DNA from: Hydractinia symbiolongicarpus
Lineage: Eukaryota; Cnidaria; Hydrozoa; Anthoathecata; Hydractiniidae
DNA: 64,000 bases
Reading direction: 5' to 3'
Assembly: GCF_029227915.1 (NCBI RefSeq)
Contig: NC_079876.1
Span: 34,393,828-34,457,827 of the forward strand
Positions 20,749 to 34,660 of the stretch are shown in pieces. How positions within the stretch are numbered: the stretch's first letter is position 1; each line of letters opens with the position of its first letter. Under the pieces are notes generated by a model. It was not told the DNA's origin. It did not search any database and saw nothing but the letters and a program-made list of their open reading frames with translations. The translations under genes and the position numbers were made by a program.

Positions 20749-23732
20749 AGTGTAAACCCTGAGTTTCAGCAATCATGTCAAATTAAGAAGAATGTTTTTT
20801 CTTGTAGTCCAATTGTCTCCTTTACCATATTTATCAGGTGACAGTCCAAAGTTAGTTCAATTAAGTCCCACAGTCAATCGTTTCTTTGTTAAAAGCGATG
20901 CAACCTAGTAGTCTCAGAAAAATATCGCAAAATACATGTTGGTACGAATATGTGACCAAACCGTTGTAACTCAAACCGACTGACACCGTTAGAAAGTCAA
21001 TGAAATGTAGTTTTTGAAAGTGTCGCTATTTCTTCAGCGCGCGATAACGGCCAGGATTGGTCCCACAGTAAAGAATGACTTATTTACCCAAACTTTTAAA
21101 TCAAGTGCTACCACAGCGGCTAGTGTAATCGCTGAGTTGCGGCAATCATGTCAAATTAAGAAGAATGTTATTTCTTGGAGTCCAATTGTCTCACTTTCAC
21201 ATTTATAAGGTCACAGTTCATAATCAGTTCAATTAAATCCCACAGTCAATCGTTTCACTGTTAAAAGCCATACAACCTAGTAATATCAGAAAAATATCGC
21301 TAAATTCATGTTGGTACGAATATGTGCCTCAACCATTGTAACTCAAACGGATTGATACTGTTAGAAAGTCAATGAAATGTACTTTTTGAAACTGTCTCTA
21401 TTTCTTCAGCGCGGGATAACAGTTAGGATTGGTCCCACAGTAAGAAATGACTTATTTATCTGAATTTTTAAATGAAGCGCTACCACAGAGACCAGTGTAA
21501 TCGCTAAGTTTTGGCAATCACGTCAAATTAAGAATAATGTTATTTCTTGGAGTCCAATTGTCTCCTTTATCACATTTATCAGGTGACAGTCCAAAGTTAG
21601 TTCAATTAAGTCCCACAGTCAATCGTTTCATAGTTAAAAGCGATGAAACCTAGTAATATCAAAAAAATATCGCTAAATACATGTTGGTACGAACATGTGA
21701 CACAACCGTTAAAACTCAAACGGAGCGACACCGGTAGAAAGTCAATGAAATGTAGTTTTTGAAACCGTCGCTATTTCTTCAGCGCGCGATAACGGTCAGG
21801 ATTGGTCCCACAGTAAAGAATGACTTATTTACCCAAACTTTTAAATGAAGCGCTACCACAGCGCCCAGTGTAATCGCTGAGTTCCGGCAATCACTTCAAA
21901 TTAAGAAGAATGTTATTTCTTGGAGTCCAATTGTCTCATTTATCACATTTATCAGGTCTCAGTCCAAATTTATATCAATTAAGTCCCACAGTCAATCGTT
22001 TCATAGTTAAAAGCGATGCAACCTAGTAATATCAGAAAAATATCGCTAAATTCATGTTGGTACGAATATGTGCCTCAACCATTGTAACTCAAACGGATTG
22101 ATACTGTTAGAAAGTCAATGAAATGTACTTTTTGAAACTGTCTCTATTTCTTCAGCGCGGGATAACAGTTAGGATTGGTCCCACAGTAAGAAATGACTTA
22201 TTTATCTAAATTTTTAAATGAAGCACTACCACAGAGCCCAGTGTAATCGCTAAGTTTTGGCAATCACGTCAAATTAAGAATAATGTTATATCTTGGAGTC
22301 CAATTGTCTCCTTTATCACATTTATCAGGTGACAGTCCAAAGTTAGTTCAATTAAGTCCCACAGTCAATCGTTTCATAGTTAAAAGCGATGAAACCTAGT
22401 AATATCAAAAAAATATCGCTAAATACATGTTGGTACGAATATGTGACACAACCGTTAAAACTCAAACGGAGCGACACCGGTAGAAAGTCAATGAAATGTA
22501 GTTTTTGAAACTGTCGCTATTTCTTCAGCGCGCGATAACGGTCAGGATTGGTCCCACAGTAAAGAATGACTTATTTACCCAAACTTTTAAATGAAGCGCT
22601 ACCACAGCGCCCAGTGTTATCGCTGAGTTCCGGCAATCACTTCAAATTAAGAAGAATGTTATTTCTTGGAGTCCAATTGTCTCATTTATCACATTTATCA
22701 GGTCTCAGTCCAAATTTATATCAATTAAGTCCCACAGTCAATCGTTTTATAGTTAAAAGCGATGCAACCTAGTAATATCAGAAAAATATCGCTAAATACA
22801 TGTTGGTAAGAATATGTGACCCAAACGTTGTAACTCAAACGGACTGGCACCGTTAGCAAGTCAATGAAATGTAGTTTTTGAAACTATTGCTACTTCTTCA
22901 GCGCGCGCTAACGGCAAGGATTGGTCCCACAGTAAAAAAATGACTTCTTTTAGCTTAATTTTTAAATGAAGCGCTACCACAGCGCCCAGTGTAATCGCTG
23001 AGTTCTGGCAATCACGTCAAATTAAGAAGAATGTTATTTCTTGGAGTCCAATTGTCTCACTTTCACATTTATAAGGTCACAGTCCATAATCAGTTCAATT
23101 AAGTCCCACAGTCAATCGTTTCACTGTTAAAAGCCATACAACCTAGTAATATCAGAAAAATATCGCTAAATACATGTTGGTACGAATATGTGCCTCAACC
23201 ATTGTAACTCAAACGGATTGATACTGTTAGAAAGTCAATGAAATGTAGTTTTTGAAACTGTGGCTATATATTCAGCGCGGGATAACAGCTAGGATTGGTC
23301 CCACAGTAAAGTATGACTTATTTATCTAAACTCTTAAATGAAGCGCTACCGCAGCGGCCAGTGTAATCGCTGAGTTCCGGCAATCACGTCAAATTAAGAA
23401 GAATGTTATTTCTTGAAGTCCAATTGTCTCATTATTCACATTTATCAGGTCACAGTCCAAAGTTAGTTCAATTAAGTCCCACAGTCAATCGTTTCATCGT
23501 TAAAAGCGATGCAACCTAGTAATATCAAAAAAATATCGCTAAATACATGTTGGTACGAATATGTGACACAACCGTTGAAACTCAAACGGATTGACACCGT
23601 TAGAAAGTCAATGAAATGTAGTTTTTGAAACTGTCGCTATTTCTTCAGCGCGCGATAACGGATAGGATTGGTCCCACAGTAAAGAATGAGTTATTTATCT
23701 AAACTCTTAAATGAAGCGCTACCACAGCGGCC
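20510..23732 (+). repeat. 9-monomer HOR, copy 2 (3223 bp)
   Basis: A shortened monomer plus eight full monomers. The two shortened monomers that bound it have joints at 20661 and 23884, 3223 bp apart. Inside, two neighbouring pairs (about 21.49-22.24 and 22.24-22.98 kb) are close to each other, so a 2-monomer duplication is nested in the larger unit. Both pairs carry 'cgttaaaactcaaacggagcg'-type marks also seen once in copy 1 at 19.22 kb. Confidence 0.8.
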
Positions 23733-23971
23733 AGTGTAAACGCTGAGTTCCGGCAATCACGTCAAATTAAGAAGAATGTTATTTCTTGAAGTCCAATTGT
23801 CTCATTAATCACATTTATCAGGTCACAGTCCAAAGTTATTTCAATTAAGTCCCACAGTCAATCGTTTCATAGTTAAAAGCGATGCAATGTGATAACGGCT
23901 AGGATTGGTCCCACAATAAAGAAATGACTTTTTTTATCTTAATTCCTAAATTACGCGCTACCACAGAGCCC
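23733..23971 (+). repeat. Shortened monomer 3 (239 bp)
   Basis: Third copy of the 136-bp-deleted monomer, joint at 23884. It begins a partial third 9-monomer unit: the next two monomers (23972 on) follow the same order as after shortened monomer 2, and then the similarity to that unit is lost near 24.5 kb. Confidence 0.9.
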
Positions 23972-26479
23972 AGTGTAAACCCTGAGTTTCGGCAATCATG
24001 TCAAATTAAGAAGAATGTTATTTCTTGTAGTCCAATTGTCTCCTTTACCATATTTATCAGGTGACAGTCCAAAGTTAGTTCAATTAAGTCCCACAGTCAA
24101 TCGTTTCATTGTTAAAAGCGATGCAACCTGGTAATCTCAGAAAAATATCGCAAAATACATGTTGGTACGAATATGTGACCAAACCGTTGTAACTCAAACC
24201 GACTGACACCGTTAGAAAGTCAATGAAATGTAGTTTTTGTAACTGTCGCTATTTCTTCATCGCGCTCTAACGGCCAGGATTGGTCCCACAGTAAAGAATG
24301 ACTTATTTACCCAAACAAATGAAGTGCTACCACAGCGGCCAGTGTAATCGCTGAGTTCCGGCAATCACGTCTAATTAAGAAGAATGTTATTTCTTGGAGT
24401 CCAATTGTCTCACTTTCACATTTATGAGGTCACAGTTCATAATCAGTTCAATTAAGTCCCACAGTCAATCGTTTCACTGTTAAAAGCCATACAACCTAGT
24501 AATATCAAAATATTATGGCTAAATACATGTTGGTACGAATATGTGACACAACCGTTGAAACTCAAACGGAGCAACACCGTAAGAAAGTCAACGAAATGTA
24601 GTTTTTGAAACTGGTGCTATCTCCTCAGCGCGCGATAACGGCTAGGATTGGTCCCACAATAAAAAATGACTTTTTTTATCTTAATTCTTTAATGACGCGC
24701 TACCACAGAGCCCAGTGTAATCGCTGAGTTTCGGCACCATGTCAAATTGAGAAGAATGTTATTTTTTAGAGTCCATTTGTGTTCTTTATCTCATTTATCA
24801 GGTGACAGTCCAAAGTTAGTTCAATTAAGTCCCACAGTCAATCGTTTCACTGTTAAAAGCAATACAACCTAGTAATATCAGAAAAATATCGCTAAATACA
24901 TGTTGGTACGAGCATGTGACCCAACTGTTGTAGCTCAAACGGATTGATACTGTTAGAAAGGCAATGAAATGTGCTTTTTGAAACTGTCTCTATTTCTTCA
25001 GCTCGGGATAACAGCTAGGATGGGTCCCACAGCAAGAAATGACTTATTTACCTAAATTTTTAAATGAAGCGCTACCACAGAGCCTAGTGTAATCGCTGAG
25101 TTTCGTCAATCATGTCAAATTAAGAAGAATGTTATTTCTTGGAGTCCATTTGTGTTCTTTATCTCATTTAAAAGGTCACAGTCCAAAGTTAGTTCAATTA
25201 AGTCCCACAGTCAATCGTTTCACTGTTAAAAGCCATACAACCTAGTAATATCAGAAAAATATCGCTAAACACATGTTGGTACGAATATGTGCCTCAACCA
25301 TTGTAACTCAAACGGATTGATACTGTTAGAAAGGCAATGAAATGTACTTTTTGAAACTGTCTTTATTTCTTCAGCGCGGGATGACAGCTAGGATGGGTCC
25401 CACAGTAAGAAATGACTTATTTACCTAAATTTTTAAATGAAGCGCTACCAAAGAGCCCAGTGTAATCGCTGAGTTTCGTCAATCATGCCAAATTAAGAAG
25501 AATGTTATTTCTTTGAGTCCATTTGTGTTCTTTATCACATTTATCAGGTGACAGTCCAAAGTTAGTTCAATTAAGTCCCACAGTCAATCGTTTCATAGTT
25601 AAAAGCGATACAACCTAGTAATATCAGATAAATATCGCTAAATACATGTTGGTACGAATATGTGACCCAAACGTTGTAACTCAAATGGACTGACACCGTT
25701 AGAAAGTCAATGAAATGTAGTTTTTGAAACTATTGCTACTTCTTCAGCGCGCGCTAACGGCAAGGATTGGTCCCACAGTTAAAAAATGACTTTTTTTAAC
25801 ATAATTTTTAAATGAAGCGCTACCACAGCGCCCAGTGTAATCGCTGAGTTCCGGCAATCACGTCAAATTAAGAAGAATGTTATTTCTTGGAGTCCAATTG
25901 TCTCACTTTCACATTTAAAAGGTCACAGTCCATAATCAGTTCAATTAAGTCCCACAGTCAATCGTTTCACTGTTAAAAGCCATACAACCTAGTAATATCA
26001 GAAAAATATCGCTAAAAACATGTTGGTACGAATATGTGCCTCAACCATTGAAACTCAAACGGATTGATACTGTTAGAAAGTCAATGAAATGTAGTTTTTG
26101 AAACTGTCGCTATTTCTTCAGCGCGGAAAAACAGCCAGGATTGGTCCCACAGTAAAAGAATGACTTTTTTTAGCTTAATTTTTAAATGAAGCGCTACCAC
26201 AGCGCCCAGTGTAATCGCTGAGTTCCGGCAATCACGTCAAATTAAGAAGAATGTTATTGCTTGGAGTCCAATTGTCTCACTTTCACATTTATAAGGTCAC
26301 AGTCCAAAGTTAGTTCAATTAAGTCCCACAGTCAATCGTTTCACTGTTAAAAGCCATACAACCTAGTAATATCAGAAAAATATCGCTAAATACATGTTGG
26401 TACGACCATGTGACCCAACCGTTGTAGCTTAAACGGATTGATACTGTTAGAAAGGCAATGAAATGTACTTTTGAAACTG

Positions 26480-29400
26480 TCTCTATTTCTTCAGCGCGGG
26501 ATAGCAGCTAGGATGGATCCTACAGTAAGAAATGACTTATTTACCTAAATTTTTAAATGAAGCGCTACCACAGAGCCCAGTGTATTCGCTGAGTTTCGTC
26601 AATCATGTCAAATTAAGAAGAATGTTATTTCTTGGAGTCCATTTGTGTTCTTTATCTCATTTATCAGGTGACAGTCCAAAGTTAGTTCAGTTAAGTCCCA
26701 CAGTCAATCGTTTCATAGTTAAAAGCGATACAACCTAGTAATATCAGATAAATATCGCTAAATACATGTTGGTACGAATATGTGACCCAAACGTTGTAAC
26801 TCAAACGGACTGACACCGTTAGAAAGTCAATGAAATGTAGTTTTCGAAACTATTGCTACTTCTTCAGCGCGCGCTAACGGCAAGGATTGGTCCCACAGTA
26901 AAAAAATGACTTTTTTTAACTTAATTGTTAAATGAAGCGCTACCACAGCGCCCAGTGTAATCGCTGAGTTCCGGCAATCACGTCAAATTAAGAAGAATGT
27001 TATTTCTTGGAGTCCAATTGTCTCACTTTCACATTTAAAAGGTCACAGTCCATAATCAGTTCAATTAAGTCCCACAGTCAATCGTTTCACTGTTAAAAGC
27101 CATACAACCTAGTAATATCAGAAAACTATCGCTAAATACATGTTGGTACGAATATGTGCCTCAACCATTGTAACTCAAACGGATTGATACTGTTAGAAAT
27201 GCAATGAAATGTACTTTTTGAAACTGTCTCTATTTCTTCAGCGCGGGATAACAGCTAGGATGGGTCCCACAGTAAGAAATGACTTATTTACCTAAATTTT
27301 TAAATGAAGCGCTACCACAGAACCAAGTGTAACCGCTGAGTTTCGTCAATCATGTCAAATTAAGAAGAATGTTATTTCTTGCAGTCCATTTGTGTTCTTT
27401 ATCACATTTATCAGGTGACAGTCCAAAGTTAGTTCAATTAAGTCCCACAGTCAATCGTTTCATAGTTAAAAGCGATACAACCTAGTAATATCAGATAAAT
27501 ATCGCTAAATACATGTTGGTACGAATATGTGACCCAAACGTTGTAACTCAAATGGACTGACACCGTTAGAAAGTCAATGAAATGTAGTTTTTGAAACTAT
27601 TGCTACTTCTTCAGCGCGCGCTAACGGCAAGGATTGGTCCCACAGTAAAAAAATGACTTTTTTTAACTCAATTTTTAAATGAAGCGCTACCACAGCGCGA
27701 AGTGTAATCGCTGAGTTCCGGCAATCACGTCAAATTAAGAAGAATGTTATTTCTTGGAGTCCAATTGTCTCACTTTCACATTTAAAAGGTCACAGTCCAT
27801 AATCAGTTCAATTAAGTCCAACAGTCAATCGTTTCACTGTTAAAAGCCATACAACCTAGTAATATCAGAAAAATATCGCTAAATACATGTTGGTACGAAT
27901 ATGTGCCTCAACCATTGTAACTCAAACGGATTGATACTGTTAGAAAGTCAATGAAATGTAGTTTTTGAAACTGTCGCTATTTCTTCAGCGCGGAAAAACA
28001 GCCAGGATTGGTCCCACAGTAAAAAAATGGCTTCTTTTAGCTTAATTTTTAAATGAAGCGCTACCACAGCGCCCAGTGTAATCGCTGAATTCCGGCAATC
28101 ACGTCAAATTAAGAAGAATGTTATTTCTTGGAGTCCAATTGTCTCACTTTCACATTTATAAGGTCACAGTCCAAAGTTAGTTCAATTAAGTCCCACAGTC
28201 AATCGTTTCACTGTTAAAAGCCATACAACCTAGTAATATCAGAAAAATATCGCTAAATACATTTTGGTACGACCATGTGACCCAACCGTTGTAGCTCAAA
28301 CGGATTGATACTGTTAGAAAGGCAATGAAATGTACTTTTTGAAACTGTCTCTATTTCTTCAGCTCGGGATAACAGCTAGGATGGGTTCCACAGTCAGAAA
28401 TGACTTTTTTTAGCTTAATTTTTAAATGAAGCGCTACCACAGCGCCCAGTGTAATCGCTGAGTTCCGGCAATCACGTCAAATTAGGAAGAATGTTATTTC
28501 TTGGAGTCCAATTGTCTCACTTTCACATTTGTAAGGTCACAGTCCAAAGTTAGTTCAATTAAGTCCCACAGTCAATCGTTTCACTGTTAAAAGCCATACA
28601 ACCTAGTAATATCAGAAAAATATCGCTAAATACATGTTGGTACAAGCATGTGACCAAACCGTTGTAGCTCAAACGGATTGATACTGTTAGAAAGGCAATG
28701 AAATGTAGTTTTTGAAACTGTCTCTATTTCTTCAGCGCGGGATAACAGCTAGGATGGGTCCCACAGTAAGAAATGACTTATTTACCTAAATTTTTAAATG
28801 AAGCGCTACCACAGAGCCCAGTGTAATCGCTGAGTTTCGTCAATCATGTCAAATTATGAAGAATGTTATTTCTTGGAGTCCATTTGTGTTCTTTATCACA
28901 TTTATCAGGTGACAGTCCAAAGTTAGTTCAATTAAGTCCCACAGTCAATCGTTTCATAGTTAAAAGCGATGCAACCTAGTAATATCAGATAAATATCGCT
29001 AAATACATGTTGGTACGAATATGTGACCCAAACGTTGTAACTCAAACGGACTGACACCGTTAGAAAGTCAATGAAATGTAGTTTTTGAAACTATTGCTAC
29101 TTCTTCAGCGCGCGCTAACGGCAAGGATTGGTCCCACAGTAAAAAAATGACTTTTTTTAACTTAATTTTTAAGTGAAGCGCTACCACAGTGCCCAGTGTA
29201 ATCGCTGAGTTTCGGCTATCACGTCAAATTAAGAAGAATGTTATTTCTTGGAGTCCAATTGTCTCACTTTAACATTTAAAAGGTCACAGTCCATAATCAG
29301 TTAAATTAAGTCCCACAGTCAATCGTTTCACTGTTAAAAGCCATACAACCTAGTAATATCAGAAAAATATCGCTAAATACATGTTGGTACGAATATGTGC

Positions 29401-29600
29401 CTCAACCATTGTAACTCAAACGGATTGATACTGTTAGAAAGTCAATGAAATGTAGTTTTTGAAGCTGTAGCTATTTCTTCAGCGCGGGAAAACAGCTAGG
29501 ATTGGTCCCACAGTGAAGAAAGACTTATTTATCTAAACTCTTAAATGAAGCGCTACTGCAGCGGCCAGTGTAATCGCTGAGTTCCGGCAATCACGTCAAA
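26480..29600 (+). repeat. Segment duplicated 9702 bp downstream, left copy
   Basis: It corresponds to about 36180-39300 at an offset of 9702-9703 bp, or 26 monomers. Checked markers are the 68-codon ORF start (26532/36234), 'agaacc' before 'aagtgtaaccgc' or 'cagtgtaaccgc' (27321/37023), 'acattttggtacgacc' (28261/37964) and 'cagtgaagaaagac' (29511/39213). Order and spacing of these rare variants are kept over about 3.1 kb, so this is a block duplication and not chance similarity. Confidence 0.75.
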
Positions 29601-30729
29601 TTAAGAAGAATGTTATTTCTTGACGTCCAATTTACTCATTTTTCACATTTATCAGGTCACAGTCCAAAGTTAGTTCAATTAAGTCCCACAGTCAATCGTT
29701 TCATTGTTAAAAGCGATGCAACATAGTAATATCAAAAAAATATCGCTAAATACATGTTGGTACGAATATGTGACACAACCGTTGAAAATCAAACGGACTG
29801 ACACCGTTAGAAAGTCAATACAATGTAGTTTTTGAAACTGGCGCTATCTCCTCAGCGCGCGATAACGGCTAGGATTGGTCCCACAGTAAAAAATGACTTA
29901 TTTATCTAAATTTTTAAATGAAACGCTACCACAGAGAGCAGTGTAATCGCTGAGTTCCGGCAATCACGTCAAATTAAGAAGAATGTTATTTCTTGGAGTC
30001 CAATTGTCTCACTTTAACATTTAAAAGGTCACAGTCCATAATCAGTTAAATTAAGTCCCACAGTCAATCGTTTCACTGTTAAAAGCCATACAACCTAGTA
30101 ATATCAGAAAAATATCGCTAAATACATGTTGGTACGAATATGTGACACAACCGTTAAAACTCAAACGGACTGACGCCGTAAGAAAGTCAACGAAATGTAG
30201 TTTTGAAACTGGCGCTATCTCCTCAGCGCGCGATAACGGCTAGGGTTGGTCCCACAATAAAAAATGACTTTTTTTATCTAAATTCTTTAATGACGCGCTA
30301 CCACAGAGCCCAGTGTAATCGCTGAGTTTCAGCACCATGTCAAATTGAGAAGAATGTTATATCTTGGAGTCCAATTGTCTCATTTTCACATTTATAAGGT
30401 CACAGTCCATAATCAGTTCAATTAAGTCCCACAGTCAATTGTTTCACTGTTAAAAGCCATACAACCTAGTAATATCAGAAAAATATCGCTAAGTACATGT
30501 TGGTACGAATATGTGACACAACCGTTAAAACTCAAACGGACTGACGCCGTAAGAAAGTCAACGAAATGTAGTTTTGAAACTGGCGCTATCTCCTCAGCGC
30601 GCGATAACGGCTAGGGTTGGTCCCACAATAAAAAATGACTTTTTTTATCTAAATTCTTTAATGACGCGCTACCACAGAGCCCAGTGTAATCGCTGAGTTT
30701 CAGCACCATGTCAAATTGAGAAGAATGAT

Positions 30730-32220
30730 ATATCTTGGAGTCCAATTGTCTCCTTTATCACATTAATCAGGTGACAGTCCAAAGTTAGTTCAATTAAGTC
30801 CCACAGTCAATTGTTTCATAGTTAAAAGCGATGCAACCTAGTAATATCAGATAAATATCGCTAAATACATGTTGGTACGAATATGTGACCCAAACGTTGT
30901 AACTCAAACGGACTGACACCGTTTGAAAATCAATGAAATGTAGTTTTTGAAACTATTGCTACTTCTTCAGCGCGTGCTAACGGCCAGGATTTGTCCCACA
31001 GTAAAAAAATGACTTTTTTTAGCTTAATTTTTAAATGAAGCGCTACCACAGCGCCCAGTGTAATCGCTGAGTTCCGGCAATCACGTCAAATTAAGAAGAA
31101 TGTTATTTCTTGGAGTCCAATTGTCTCACTTTCACATTTATGAGGTCACAGTCCAAAGTTAGTTCAATTAAGTCCCACAGTCAATCGTTTCACTGTTAAA
31201 GGCAATACAACCTAGTAATATCAGAAAAATATCGCTAAATACATGTTGGTACGAGCATGTGACCCAACTGTTGTAGCTCAAACGGATTGATACTGTTAGA
31301 AAGGCAATGAAATGTGCTTTTTGAAACTGTATTTATTTCTTCAGCGCGGGATAACAGCTAGGATGGGTCCCACAGCAAGAAATGACTTATTTACCTAATT
31401 TTTTAAGTGAAGCGCTACCACAGAGCCCAGTGTAATCGCTGAGTTTCGTCAATCATGTCAAATTAAGAAGAATGTTATTTCTTGGAGTCCATTTGTGTTC
31501 TTTATCTCATTTATCAGGTGACAGTCCAAAGTTAGTTCAATTAAGTCCCACAGTCAATCGTTTCATAGTTAAAAGCGATACAACCTAGTAATATCAGATA
31601 AATATGGCTAATTACATGTTGGTACGAATATGTGACCTAAACGTTGTAACTCAAACGGACTGACACCGTTAGAAAGTCAATGAAATGTAGTTTTCGAAAC
31701 TATTGCTACTTCTTCAGTGCGCGCTAACGGCAAGGATTGGTCCCACGGTAAAAAAATGACTTTTTTAACTTAATTTTTAAATGAAGCGCTACCACAGCGC
31801 CCAGTGTAATCGCTGAGTTTCGGCAATCACGTCAAATTAAGAAGAATGTTATTTCTTGGAGTCCAATTGTCTCACTTTCACATTTAAAAGGTCACAGTCC
31901 ATAATCAGTTCAATTAAGTCCCACAGTCAATCGTTTCACTGTTAAAAGCCATACAACCTAGTAATATCAGAAAAATATCGCTAAATACATGTTGGTACGA
32001 ATATGTGCCTCAACCATTGTAACTCAAACGGATTGATACTGTTAGAAAGGCAATGAAATGTACTTTTTGAAACTGTCTCTATTTCTTCAGCGCGGGATAA
32101 CAGCTAGGATGGGTCCCACAGTAAGACATGACTTATTTACCTAAATTTTTAAATGAAGCGCTACCACAGAGCCCAGTGTAATCGCTGAGTTTCGTCAATC
32201 ATGTCAAATTAAGAAGAATG
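30730..32220 (+). repeat. Segment duplicated 11572 bp downstream, left copy
   Basis: It corresponds to about 42310-43790 at an offset of 11572 bp, or 31 monomers. The rare 'cacattaatcagg' (30761/42333), 'tttgaaaatcaatg', 'ttaaaggcaatac' and 'atatggctaattacatg' variants occur in the same order in both. Confidence 0.75.
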
Positions 32221-32420
32221 TTATTTCTTGGAGTCCATTTGTGTTCTTTATCTCATTTAAAAGGTCACAGTCCAAAGTTAGTTCAATTAAGTCCCACAGT
32301 CAATCGTTTCACTGTTAAAAGCCATACAACCTAGTAATATCAGAAAAATATCGCTAAACACATGTTGGTACGAATATGTGCCTCAACCATTGTAACTCAA
32401 ACGGATTGATACTGTTAGAA

Positions 32421-34660
32421 AGGCAATGAAATGTACTTTTTGAAACTGTCTTTATTTCTTCAGCGCGGGATAACAGCTAGGATGGGTCCCACAGTAAGAA
32501 ATGACTTATTTACCTAAATTTTTAAATGAAGCGCTACCACAGAGCCCAGTGTAATCGCTGAGTTTCGTCAATCATGTCAAATTAAGAAGAATGTTATTTC
32601 TTTGAGTCCATTTGTGTTCTTTATCACATTTATCAGGTGACAGTCCAAAGTTAGTTCAATTAAGTCCCACAGTCAATCGTTTCATAGTTAAAAGCGATAC
32701 AACCTAGTAATATCAGATAAATATCGCTAAATACATGTTGGTACGAATATGTGACCAAAACGTTGTAACTCAAATGGACTGACACCGTTAGAAAGTCAAT
32801 GAAATGTAGTTTTTGAAACTATTGCTACTTCTTCAGCGCGCGCTAACGGCAAGGATTGGTCCCACAGTTAAAAAATGACTTTTTTTAACATAATTTTTAA
32901 ATGAAGCGCTACCACAGCGCCCAGTGTAATCGCTGAGTTCCAGCAATCACGTCAAATTAAGAAGAATGTTATTTCTTGGAGTCCAATTGTCTCACTTTCA
33001 CATTTAAAAGGTCACAGTCCATAATCAGTTCAATTAAGTCCCACAGTCAATCGTTTCACTGTTAAAAGCAATAAAACCTAGTAATATCAGAAAAATATCG
33101 CTAAAAACATGTTGGTACGATTATGTGCCTCAACCATTGTTACTCAAACGGATTGATACTGTTAGAAAGTCAATGAAATGTAGTTTTTGAAACTGTCGCT
33201 ATTTCTTCAGCGCGGAAAAACAGCCAGGATTGGTCCCACAGTAAAAAAATGACTTTTTTTAGCTTAATTTTTAAATGAAGCGCTACCACAGCGCCCAGTG
33301 TAATCGCTGAGTTCCGGCAATCACGTCAAATTAAGAAGAATGTTATTTCTTGGAGTCCAATTGTCTCACTTTCACATTTATAAGGTCACAGTCCAAAGTT
33401 AGTTCAATTAAGTCCCACAGTCAATCGTTTCACTGTTAAAAGCCATACAACCTAGTAATATCAGAAAAATATCGCTAAATACATGTTGGTACGACCATGT
33501 GACCCAACCGTTGTAGCTTAAACGGATTGATACTGTTAGAAAGGCAATGAAATGTACTTTTGAAACTGTCTCTATTTCTTCAGCGCGGGATAACAGCTAG
33601 GATGGGTCCCACAGTAAGAAATGACTTTTTTTAGCTTAATTTTTAAATGAAGCGCTACCACAGCGACCAGTGTAATCGCTGAGTTCCGGCAATCACGTCA
33701 AATTAGGAAGAATGTTATTTCTTGGAGTCCAATTGTCTCACTTTCACATTTGTAAGGTCACAGTCCAAAGTTAGTTCAATTAAGTCCCACAGTCAATCGT
33801 TTCACTGTTAAAAGCAATAAAACCTAGTAATATCAGAAAAATATCGCTAAATACATGTTGGTACGAGCATATGACCCAACCGTTGTAGCTCAAACGGATT
33901 GACACTGTTAGAAAGGCAATTAAATGTACTTTTTGAAACTGTCTCTATTTCTTCAGCGCGGGATAACAGCTAGGATGGGTCCCACAGTAAGAAATGACTT
34001 ATTTACCTAAATTTTTAAATGAAGCGCTACCACAGAGCCCAGTGTATTCGCTGAGTTTCGTCAATCATGTCAAATTAAGAAGAATGTTATTTCTTGGAGT
34101 CCATTTGTGTTCTTTATCTCATTTATCAGGTGACAGTCCAAAGTTAGTTCAGTTAAGTCCCACAGTCAATCGTTTCATAGTTAAAAGCGATACAACCTAG
34201 TAATATCAGATAAATATCGCTAAATACATGTTGGTACGAATATGTGACCCAAACGTTGTAACTCAAACGGACTGACACCGTTAGAAAGTCAATGAAATGT
34301 AGTTTTCGAAACTATTGCTACTTCTTCAGCGCGCGCTAACGGCAAGGATTGGTCCCACAGTAAAAAAATGACTTTTTTTAACTTAATTGTTAAATGAAGC
34401 GCTACCACAGCGCCCAGTGTAATCGCTGAGTTCCGGCAATCACGTCAAATTAAGAAGAATGTTATTTCTTGGAGTCCAATTGTCTCACTTTCACATTTAA
34501 AAGGTCACAGTCCATAATCAGTTTAATTAAGTCCCACAGTCAATCGTTTCACTGTTAAAAGCCATACAACCTAGTAATATCAGAAAACTATCGCTAAATA
34601 CATGTTGGTACGAATATGTGCCTCAACCATTGTAACTCAAACGGATTGATACTGTTAGAA
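32421..34660 (+). repeat. 6-monomer HOR, copy 1 (2240 bp)
   Basis: First of two adjacent 2240-bp units. Read by eye against copy 2, only one difference was found ('ccagcaatc' at about 32940 against 'ccggcaatc' at about 35180). Shared rare marks include 'tctttatttcttc', 'tttgagtccatttg', 'gattatgtgcctc' and 'gaaaactatcgc'. The identity run extends about 50 bp to the left of this boundary, to about 32370. It is a very recent tandem duplication. Confidence 0.9.

Larger units (their letters stand above)
23972..32420 (+). repeat. Mixed block with 'tgtgttcttt' subfamily
   Basis: About 23 monomers. From about 24.77 kb many copies read 'catttgtgttctttatc' where others read 'caattgtctc'. This subfamily is confined to about 24.8-46.8 kb. 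A second local type, 'ggcaccatgtcaaattgagaag', appears at about 24.73, 30.33 and 30.70 kb. Adjacent monomers at 30.33 and 30.70 kb are nearly identical, a recent monomer duplication. A loss of a few bases lies near 24316 ('cccaaacaaatgaag'). Much of this block is mirrored further right at fixed offsets (see 26480 and 30730). There is no gene here. Confidence 0.75.

Noticed and set aside
26532-26738. 68-codon ORF recurring at 33994, 36234, and in related form at 22566, 48555 and 50766
   Set aside because: Identical translations follow from recent duplication of the DNA, not from protein conservation. It reads straight through the satellite landmarks.
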